9,659 nucleotides of DNA from Deferribacteres bacterium (GTDB lineage Bacteria > Nitrospirota > Thermodesulfovibrionia > UBA6902). Every line of letters starts with the position of its first letter. The stretch's first letter is position 1. Below, piece after piece: positions 1 through 6,012 of this stretch. The stretch is taken from assembly GCA_030598625.1 (NCBI GenBank), contig JAUVPO010000054.1:1-9659 (forward strand), given 5' to 3'. A program made the position numbers and the translations under genes. The notes beneath the pieces were generated by a model. It searched no databases, was not told where the DNA came from, and saw only the letters and a list, made by a program, of their open reading frames with translations.

Positions 1-826
1 AGTTCTTCAGGATGAAATCACTGAACGCAATAAGGCTGAGGAGGAACTTAAAAAAGCGCATGAGGAAATTGAGGCCTGGAACAGGGAATTAGAGACAAGG
101 GTAAGGGAAAAAACCGATGAGCTGATAAAATCACAGGCTCAAGTGGTACAGGCAGAGAAGCTGTCTTCAATAGGGCAAATGGCGGCAGGCATAGCCCATG
201 AATTAAACTCCCCTTTGACAGGGCTCATATCCATGACCAGGCAATACAGAAAAGGCACGGAAAAAGATTCGAATGAATACAGAGAGCTGTCACTTATGTT
301 AAGCGCCTGTGAATATATGGTCAAAATAGTTAAGGACTTTAACGCCTTTTCCGGCAAGTCAAGAGGTGAAATTACTGAGTGCAATTTAATTGAAATCATT
401 GAATCTTCGTTGGGTTTAATCACGAACGAGTTAAAAACAAAAAACATTCAGATAACTAAAAATTATGCATATGAAACTCTGATAGTCAATGGAGACAGGA
501 CTGAGCTTCAGCAGGTGGCCATGAATATTATCAGGAATGCGGTTGATGCCATGGATGACGGAGGCGAGCTTGTTATAAAGTCAGGGATTTCAGAGGACAA
601 GAGCAGCGTTATTTTAAAGTTTATCGACAATGGCTGCGGCATTAAAAAAGAAAACATCAACAGTGTATTTGAGCCTTTCTTTACCACAAAGCCACCGGGA
701 AAGGGGACGGGGCTTGGTCTTTCGGTATCATATGCTATAGTAAAAAACCATGAAGGGAAGATCAAAGTAGAGAGTGAAGCTGGAAAAGGGACGGAATTTG
801 AAGTTTTACTGCCTGCTGTCATCTGA
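1..826 (+). CDS. Sensor histidine kinase, C-terminal part (5' end outside window)
   Basis: This is the transmitter half of a membrane or cytoplasmic sensor kinase that autophosphorylates on histidine and passes the phosphate to a receiver. The reading frame (codons from position 2) is open to the left edge, so the GTG at 143 is not the true start. The visible part begins with a charged heptad-like signalling helix (about 45 residues, ending in TRVREKTDEL). A HisKA dimerisation motif follows (AAGIAHELNSP), with the phospho-acceptor His codon at 197-199. The HATPase_c domain then shows its N box (NIIRNAVDAM), G1 box (DNGCGI), F box (FEPFFTTK) and G2 box (GTGLGLS). The HELNSP form and compact ATPase domain are typical of NtrB-like kinases. 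The gene stops with TGA then TAA, 20 bp before a response regulator that is probably its partner. The sensory input lies outside the window. Confidence 0.95.
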   Translation, partial: VLQDEITERNKAEEELKKAHEEIEAWNRELETRVREKTDELIKSQAQVVQAEKLSSIGQMAAGIAHELNSPLTGLISMTRQYRKGTEKDSNEYRELSLMLSACEYMVKIVKDFNAFSGKSRGEITECNLIEIIESSLGLITNELKTKNIQITKNYAYETLIVNGDRTELQQVAMNIIRNAVDAMDDGGELVIKSGISEDKSSVILKFIDNGCGIKKENINSVFEPFFTTKPPGKGTGLGLSVSYAIVKNHEGKIKVESEAGKGTEFEVLLPAVI

Positions 827-846
827 TAATAAGGGGGTTTATAAAA

Positions 847-1227
847 ATGGTAAAAACAAGAATACTGCTGGTTGATGATGAGGCGATTATTCTGCTTGGC
901 TGGCAGAAAGAGCTTGCGTCTGAAGGCTATGATGTAAGGACCGCGTTATCAGGAAGAGAGGCTGTTGAGCTGGCAAAAGAAGAAAAACCGGATATTGTGA
1001 TTACTGACCTGGTAATGTCCGAGATGAACGGGGTTGAAGTCTGCAGGCAAATCAAGGAAATGTATCCTGACACCAAGGTGGTGTTTGTCTCCGGACACCC
1101 TTTGGAAACACAAAAACACTTGATGCCCTTTATTAACGCGGGTGGAACAGATGAGTACTTAAGAAAACCCCTCCTTGAAGACGAAATCACTAAAACCGTC
1201 AAAAAAATAGTTGCGGGGAGGGAATGA
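847..1227 (+). CDS. Single-domain response regulator (receiver only)
   Basis: This 126-residue protein is a complete CheY-like receiver with no DNA-binding or enzymatic output domain. All the phosphorylation residues are present: the acidic pair D10-D11, the phospho-acceptor D54 in ITDLVM, S82 in VFVSG at the switch Ser/Thr position, and K107 in LRKPL. The ATG at 847 has a purine-rich AAGGGGG about 10 bases upstream and lies 20 bp after the histidine kinase stop, so the two are very likely one operon and a cognate pair. With no effector domain it must act by protein contact or as a phosphorelay intermediate; the sequence does not reveal the target. It is followed by a convergent gene with only 28 bp between the stop codons. 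Confidence 0.93.
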   Translation: MVKTRILLVDDEAIILLGWQKELASEGYDVRTALSGREAVELAKEEKPDIVITDLVMSEMNGVEVCRQIKEMYPDTKVVFVSGHPLETQKHLMPFINAGGTDEYLRKPLLEDEITKTVKKIVAGRE

Positions 1228-1255
1228 ATTTGTTGATTGCATTCCTCGTTTCTTC

Positions 1256-2668
1256 CTACTTCCTCCCGAAATCATCATCAAAGCGGACGATGTCGTCTTC
1301 TTCCAGGTAGGGGCCCATCTGGACTTCAATCAGATGCAGGGGGACCTTGCCGGGGTTTTCAAGCCGGTGGCGGGTGGTCTTGGGGACATAGGTCGACTGG
1401 TTTTCCTCCAGGTATACAACCTGTTCGCCGTTAACGATCTTTGCCGTGCCCTGTACAACTATCCAGTGTTCACTCCTGTGGTGGTGCATCTGCAATGACA
1501 GTTTCGCGCCGGGGTAGACAACTATGCGTTTTATTTTGGTGTTGCCGTTTTCTTCAAGGGTCGTATAGGTCCCCCACGGGCGATAGACTGTGGTATGGGC
1601 CTTGTATTCTTTGCGCCCCTGTTTTTTCAGTTCGTTTACTATGGATTTGACGTTCTTGCTATTGTTTAAATCCGATACAAAAACCGTATCGGGGGTTTCC
1701 ACCACTACAATATTATCGAGTTCATTTGCAACAATAAGCCTGTCGTCTCCCTTGATAAAACAGTTTTTTGTATCTTTAAGGATAACATCGCCCTCTACCA
1801 CATTGTTGTCACCATTTTTAGGCAGAAAATCATACAGGGATTTCCAGGAGCCAATATCGCTCCATCCAAAGTCCGACGGGAGCACTACTCCCCTTTTGGT
1901 TTTTTCCATAATGGCGTAATCAATGGAAATATCCGGCAATTTCCTGTAGGTATCTATTGAAATGGATGTTCCGTTTGAAATGATTTTCTGCATGTTTTTT
2001 AAGAGGACCGGTTCGAACGCCCTGAACTCTATTATCAGGACAGAGGCCTTGAAAGCGAACATGCCGCTGTTCCAGAAAAAGTTGCCTGCCTTCATATAGC
2101 GCCGCGCGGTTTTCTCATCCGGCTTTTCCACAAACCTCTTTATCGCAAAGGCGTCTCCCTTTACGCGTTTAGCGCCTTCTATGTATCCATAGCCGGTTTC
2201 CGGGTAATTCGGTTTGATGCCGAAAGTCACAATGTGATCCATTTCAGCAAGCGAGACAGCTTTTTCTAATCTTTCATGAAATCCCGCCGGATCACTGATT
2301 ACATGGTCGGATGGGAACAGTAATATCACCGCGTCTTTCTCTTTTTTAAGGATATTAAGGACCGCAAGAAGAATGGCAGGCGCCGTATTCCGTCCACAGG
2401 GTTCTTTGATTATCTTGCCGTCCGATGATACGTTTATCTCTTCAAGATGTCTTGCAATCTCAAAAAAATGTTCCTCTCCGCATACAATTCGCAGCCTTCC
2501 CGCATCAAGAACCGGGAACAACCTTTTGATTGTATTTTGAATTAAGGAGTTGTCTCCGGCAAGGTTTACCAGTTGTTTTGGAAGCAGTTCCCTTGAAACA
2601 GGCCATAATCTTGAGCCGCTTCCACCTGCCAGTAAGACACAATATGTATTGAGCGCTTTTTTCGGCAT
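1256..2668 (-). CDS. manC: Mannose-1-phosphate guanylyltransferase / mannose-6-phosphate isomerase
   Basis: This bifunctional cytoplasmic enzyme (ManC/AlgA/CpsB type, 470 residues, the usual full length) makes GDP-mannose for polysaccharide, LPS or glycan synthesis. The N-terminal nucleotidyltransferase carries the signature loop GGSGSRLWPVSR (residues 15-26), FVEKP at 179-183 and NSGMF at 200-204. The C-terminal type II isomerase is a cupin with QMHHHRSEHW at 393-402, which supplies the metal ligands, followed by VVQGTA. Its ATG is preceded only by a weak Shine-Dalgarno sequence, 49 bp after the stop of a small unknown gene on the same strand, so it is probably expressed from that gene's promoter. 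No other polysaccharide gene is visible in the window. The bifunctional assignment is firm; the pathway that uses the GDP-mannose is not shown here. Confidence 0.96.
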   Translation of the reverse strand: MPKKALNTYCVLLAGGSGSRLWPVSRELLPKQLVNLAGDNSLIQNTIKRLFPVLDAGRLRIVCGEEHFFEIARHLEEINVSSDGKIIKEPCGRNTAPAILLAVLNILKKEKDAVILLFPSDHVISDPAGFHERLEKAVSLAEMDHIVTFGIKPNYPETGYGYIEGAKRVKGDAFAIKRFVEKPDEKTARRYMKAGNFFWNSGMFAFKASVLIIEFRAFEPVLLKNMQKIISNGTSISIDTYRKLPDISIDYAIMEKTKRGVVLPSDFGWSDIGSWKSLYDFLPKNGDNNVVEGDVILKDTKNCFIKGDDRLIVANELDNIVVVETPDTVFVSDLNNSKNVKSIVNELKKQGRKEYKAHTTVYRPWGTYTTLEENGNTKIKRIVVYPGAKLSLQMHHHRSEHWIVVQGTAKIVNGEQVVYLEENQSTYVPKTTRHRLENPGKVPLHLIEVQMGPYLEEDDIVRFDDDFGRK

Positions 2669-2717
2669 CTTAATATCGCAACACTTCAGATCAGGCGGAT
2701 AAGTCAGTGGCTTGAAG

Positions 2718-3014
2718 TTACACTTTTAGCTCGGCCCAGCATTCCTCGTTTTCAATATTCAAGTTTAAAATCTGCAATAGTTCCCTTTCGGAAGTAGAAC
2801 CGTCTTTACTTAAATTTTCCAGCAGCGCCCTCGGGATTTCAAGAACACACATTTTATCTTTTTTCATTAATTGGAACCTGAACATAAAAGTATTGAAGAG
2901 ATAATAGACCCTGTATATTATAATGGCATTATCAATTTCCTTGATTTTTTCTTCAATAACATTATATGACGGGACACTTTCCTCTGTTACTAAAGGGTCG
3001 TCAGGATCATCCAT
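2718..3014 (-). CDS. Small acidic protein of unknown function, upstream of manC
   Basis: I do not recognise this 98-residue protein. It has a very acidic N-terminus (MDDPDDPLVTEES) and then a predicted helix (IEEKIKEIDNA). A hydrophobic, aromatic segment (IIIYRVYYLFNTFMFRFQL) follows that looks more like buried beta strands than a membrane helix, because it contains two Arg residues. A helical, charged C-terminal half comes last. There is no signal peptide and no cysteine pair; single Cys residues occur in KMCVLE and EECWAEL. The evidence that it is real is strong for its size: an AAGGAG ribosome-binding site (3020-3025) five bases from the ATG, and a good sigma-70 promoter just upstream (3067-3095). 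It is the first gene of a likely two-gene unit with manC, so a role linked to sugar nucleotides or envelope glycan is possible but unproven. Confidence 0.75.
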   Translation of the reverse strand: MDDPDDPLVTEESVPSYNVIEEKIKEIDNAIIIYRVYYLFNTFMFRFQLMKKDKMCVLEIPRALLENLSKDGSTSERELLQILNLNIENEECWAELKV

Positions 3015-3066
3015 GATTTCTCCTTGTCAGTGGCAGTTTATCAAGCCGGTTTATGTTCATAATGTA

Positions 3067-3095
3067 ATTTTACCGTTATCAGCTTTATTTGTCAC
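3067..3095 (-). promoter_or_regulatory. Sigma-70-type promoter for the 98-residue gene and manC
   Basis: Reading the minus strand, GTGACA (complement of 3090-3095, five of six matches to TTGACA) and TAAAAT (complement of 3067-3072, five of six matches to TATAAT) are separated by exactly 17 bases. Transcription would start near 3060, giving a leader of about 45 bases that includes the AAGGAG site. A short inverted repeat TTATG-TT-CATAA (3051-3062) sits over the predicted start and could be a small operator, but five-base arms are weak evidence. Confidence 0.55.
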
Positions 3096-3150
3096 TTAAA
3101 AAATGATCCTTCCGCATATGTTGTAAATAATCAGGGCTTTGTGTTACCCT

Positions 3151-3179
3151 TTGAAAGCCTTACACTTCGTTTAAATTAT
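3151..3179 (+). promoter_or_regulatory. Possible promoter for dcd-pyrF-trpE
   Basis: TTGAAA (3151-3156, five of six matches to the -35 consensus) is followed 17 bases later by AATTAT (3174-3179, four of six matches to the -10 consensus). The predicted start would leave a leader of only about 14 bases, which is short, so the true start may lie elsewhere in 3015-3199. An imperfect inverted repeat overlaps the -35 element: AGGGCTTT at 3133-3140 pairs with AAAGCCTT at 3154-3161, with one G-T pair and a 13-base loop. It has no following T-run, so it is not a normal terminator and could be an operator. Confidence 0.25.
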
Positions 3180-3199
3180 TATCTTCAAGGAGAAGCCCC

Positions 3200-3749
3200 A
3201 TGGTAAAAAATGATCGCTGGATTAAGGAAATGGCTGAAAAAGGCATGATAACGCCTTTTGCTGAAAACCAGGTAAGAGAGGGGGTAATTTCATACGGTAT
3301 AAGTTCATATGGTTATGATATGAGGATATCAGATGAATTTAAGGTTTTTTCCAGTACGAACACCGCTATAATGGACCCCAAGCAATTCGATGCACGGAAT
3401 TTGGTTGACTTTAAAGGAGATGTCTGTATAATCCAGCCAAACTCCTATGTCCTTGCCACCTCCATAGAGCGCTTTAAAATTCCAAGGGACACAATCGTCA
3501 TATGCCTCGGCAAATCCACTTATGCCAGATGCGGAATTACGGTTAACGTGACCCCCCCTTGAACCAGAATGGGAAGGCCATGTAACAATAGAAATATCCA
3601 ATACAACGCCCCTGCCCGCTAAAGTATATGCAAATGAAGGGATCGCACAGATTATATTTCTGGGCGCTGATGAAGTTTGCGAAAGGTCATACGCAGATAA
3701 ATCAGGCAAGTACCAGGCGCAAAAGGGAATAACACTGGCAAAAATTTGA
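3200..3749 (+). pseudogene. dcd: dCTP deaminase, frameshifted as read
   Basis: Dcd deaminates dCTP to dUTP, the precursor of dTMP. The start is firm: AAGGAG at 3187-3192, seven bases before the ATG. The zero frame encodes 120 residues, including the conserved GKSTYARCGI (104-113; S106 and R110 are active-site positions), then ends at TGA 3560-3562. One base in a run of seven C (3552-3558) is extra. Reading six C continues as TPLEPEWEGHVTIEIS, then LPAKVYANEGIAQ and SYADKSGKYQ, to a TGA at 3747-3749, giving a normal protein of 182 residues. The catalytic glutamate (E131 in VTIEIS of the repaired protein) lies beyond the shift, so the zero-frame product should be inactive. The C-terminal half shows no decay, which points to a sequencing error or very recent indel. 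A +1 slip at CCC-CCT-TGA is an alternative. The gene ends three bases before pyrF. Confidence 0.9.
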
Positions 3750-3752
3750 TCT

Positions 3753-4472
3753 ATGAAGCCGAGTGAACGTATAATTCTTGCCCTTGACGTACCGGGGTTC
3801 GATGAAGCAATTGACTCCGTGTGGAAATTCAGGGACCATGTTGAAATCTTTAAAGTCGGCTCGGAACTTTTTACCTCTGTCGGTCCCAGAATAATAGAAG
3901 AGATCCATTCAATCGGCAAGCGGGTCTTCCTTGATTTAAAATTCCATGACATCCCGAATACTGTTTCCAGGTCTGCACTGGTTGCAGCGAGACTCGGAGT
4001 ATTTATGTTTAATGTTCATACATTAGGCGGCTTTGAGATGATGAAGCAGGCGGCCCAGGCGATCAGCAAATTCTCCCTCGGGAAAAATGTCGACAGGCCG
4101 AGGATTATCGGCGTTACCATATTGACCAGCATGGACCAGGCCGCCATGCAGGATGAACTCGGCATAGGATTGAGGCTGGGCCCGCAGGTTAAACAACTTG
4201 CCGGTCTTGCCCAAAGGGCCGGACTGGACGGGGTGGTTGCCTCACCGGAAGACGCTGAAGTCATACGTTCACGGTTCGGCAAGGGTTTTTTGATAGTGTC
4301 CCCGGGGATCAGACCTTCCTGGGCAGCGGCAGGCGACCAGAAGCGATACTTAACTCCCAGGGAAGCGCTTAGAAGAGGGGCCGATTATATAGTTATCGGC
4401 AGAGCCATCACATCACAGCCTGACCCAATACGTGCGTTAAAGCGTATTGAAGAAGAGATAGCAGGGGTATAA
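3753..4472 (+). CDS. pyrF: Orotidine 5'-phosphate decarboxylase
   Basis: PyrF converts OMP to UMP, the last step of de novo UMP synthesis, as a cytoplasmic TIM-barrel dimer. The 239-residue length is normal for the short bacterial class. Visible active-site elements are D12 in LALDVP, K34 in IFKVGSELF, the catalytic DLKFHDIPNTV (D61, K63, D66), the phosphate-binding segment SPGIRP, and the C-terminal ADYIVIGRAIT. The ATG follows the dcd stop by three bases and has no clear Shine-Dalgarno sequence of its own, so translation probably depends on ribosomes finishing dcd. This makes the apparent dcd frameshift relevant to pyrF expression. trpE starts 14 bp downstream. Identity is secure. Confidence 0.96.
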   Translation: MKPSERIILALDVPGFDEAIDSVWKFRDHVEIFKVGSELFTSVGPRIIEEIHSIGKRVFLDLKFHDIPNTVSRSALVAARLGVFMFNVHTLGGFEMMKQAAQAISKFSLGKNVDRPRIIGVTILTSMDQAAMQDELGIGLRLGPQVKQLAGLAQRAGLDGVVASPEDAEVIRSRFGKGFLIVSPGIRPSWAAAGDQKRYLTPREALRRGADYIVIGRAITSQPDPIRALKRIEEEIAGV

Positions 4473-4486
4473 AACGAGTAGATTCA

Positions 4487-6001
4487 ATGCTGAAAATCCT
4501 TCCCGGTAAAAGCAAATTCATTGAAAACGCAAAGACGGGAAAGATTTATCCGGTTTACGCGGAACTGCCATTTATGCCTCCTCAACAAATATTCGAGTTA
4601 ATGGAAGCTCCGAATAGTTTTCTTCTGGAGAGCATAAAGGGGCCTGAAAAAATCGCACGGTATTCCTTTATTGGAGCAGAGCCTTTTCTGATTTTCAAGG
4701 TTAAAAACGGCGTTGTTGAAATAAGCCGCAGCAATAAAAAAACCTTATCTTCAAAAACCCCGCTGAAGAAACTCAGGGACTTGATGCAGGCATACCAGGT
4801 CAATGCACAAATTGGAATCCCCCCCTTTGCAGGAGGAGCGGTCGGCATTATAAGCTATGACTTTGTCCACTATCTTGAACGATTACCAAGGACCGCTATC
4901 GATGACCTTGAAATACCCGATGCTCATTTTATGCTGATTGATACTGTAATTGCCATTGACCATAAGCTCCGGAAAATGTTCCTTATTTCCTGCCCTGCCG
5001 CGAGAGAAATTGTTTCGGGGACCGGGGGACGTAATAAAAACTGGGGCGCTTATTATGAAAGCGCATGTGAAAAAATCCATAAGTTATACAAAAAAATCGA
5101 TTCCTTTCCATTTGACCACACGGGCAATAAAGATCGGCCAAGCAAAGCTTTAAAGACAAATAAATCCAAAACCCGTATCAGGATTCATCATGAAATGAGT
5201 AAGAAAGATTATATGAATATGGTAAAAAAGACAAAGGAATATATAAGGGCCGGAGACATCTTCCAGGCAAACCTCTCACAAAGGGTCTCAGCCGATATCG
5301 GAAATATCTCAGCGTGGAAAATATATAAGACCCTGAGCAGAATAAATCCCTCCCCCTTTGCAGGGTATCTGAATATGAATGATTATCATATTGTGAGCTC
5401 GTCACCCGAGAGGCTGGTAAGAGTCAACGGCGATGCAGTGGAGACAAGGCCTATTGCCGGCACAAGGCCAAGGGGTATGGATGCCGAAGGTGACAGGCAA
5501 ATGAGGGCGGACCTTTTACTGAATGAAAAAGAAAGGGCGGAGCATCTCATGCTGATCGACCTCGAAAGGAACGACCTCGGCAGGATTTCCGATTACAGCA
5601 CTGTTGAGGCTGACGAGCTTATGATTATAGAAGAATACTCCCACGTTATCCATATTGTTTCCAATATCAAGGGGACGATAGTAAACGGCAAGGACTGTTT
5701 CGACGCAATAAAAGCGACATTCCCCGGAGGGACAATAACAGGGGTCCCCAAGGTAAGATGCATGGAAATAATTGATGAGCTTGAACCGGTGGCGCGCGGG
5801 CCTTATACGGGTTCCATCGGATATATAAGTTTTACAGGCGCAATGGACTTAAACATTATCATAAGGACTTTTGTGATAAAGGATTCCTTTGCCTATGTAC
5901 AGGCCGGCGCGGGTATTGTAGCGGATTCCGATCCTGAAAGGGAGTATCATGAAACATTGAAAAAGGCAGAGGCGCTTATAAAGACTTTAGAGGTCCTGTG
6001 A
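4487..6001 (+). CDS. trpE: Anthranilate synthase component I
   Basis: This 504-residue chorismate-using enzyme would make anthranilate from chorismate, with a separate glutaminase subunit (TrpG) supplying ammonia. The N-terminal domain has the tryptophan-binding motif LLES (46-49) followed by RYSFIG (58-63), as in feedback-inhibited TrpE. The catalytic domain shows DIFQANLSQR, SSSPERLV, TRPIAGTRPRG (320-330), LIDLERNDLGR, PGGTITGVPK (413-422) and a C-terminal QAGAGIVADSDPEREYHE. Residue 324 is Ala, where E. coli PabB has a lysine, which favours TrpE. However, NPSPFAGYL and TRPRG also occur in some aminodeoxychorismate synthases, so PabB is the alternative. No trpG, trpD or trpC is adjacent, which is unusual for a trp gene. 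It appears to be the last gene of the dcd-pyrF-trpE run, with only a weak ribosome-binding site. Confidence 0.85.
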   Translation: MLKILPGKSKFIENAKTGKIYPVYAELPFMPPQQIFELMEAPNSFLLESIKGPEKIARYSFIGAEPFLIFKVKNGVVEISRSNKKTLSSKTPLKKLRDLMQAYQVNAQIGIPPFAGGAVGIISYDFVHYLERLPRTAIDDLEIPDAHFMLIDTVIAIDHKLRKMFLISCPAAREIVSGTGGRNKNWGAYYESACEKIHKLYKKIDSFPFDHTGNKDRPSKALKTNKSKTRIRIHHEMSKKDYMNMVKKTKEYIRAGDIFQANLSQRVSADIGNISAWKIYKTLSRINPSPFAGYLNMNDYHIVSSSPERLVRVNGDAVETRPIAGTRPRGMDAEGDRQMRADLLLNEKERAEHLMLIDLERNDLGRISDYSTVEADELMIIEEYSHVIHIVSNIKGTIVNGKDCFDAIKATFPGGTITGVPKVRCMEIIDELEPVARGPYTGSIGYISFTGAMDLNIIIRTFVIKDSFAYVQAGAGIVADSDPEREYHETLKKAEALIKTLEVL

Positions 6002-6012
6002 CTTTTACTATT

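Noticed and set aside
139..447. Minus-strand open frame opposite the histidine kinase
   Set aside because: The plus strand encodes clear HisKA and HATPase motifs across the same bases; the antisense protein has no recognisable features.
143..826. A histidine kinase starting at GTG 143
   Set aside because: The frame is open upstream to the window edge and encodes a continuous signalling helix leading into the HisKA domain, so this GTG is internal.
1221..1245. Hairpin GGAATG...CATTCC between the response regulator and manC as a bidirectional terminator
   Set aside because: The stem has only six strong pairs with a 13-base loop, overlaps the response regulator stop codon, and is not followed by a real T-run on either strand.
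3329..3952. A 207-codon open frame on the minus strand opposite dcd and pyrF
   Set aside because: It is antisense to two conserved enzymes, crosses their junction, shows no domain, and its composition is that of a reverse-strand shadow.
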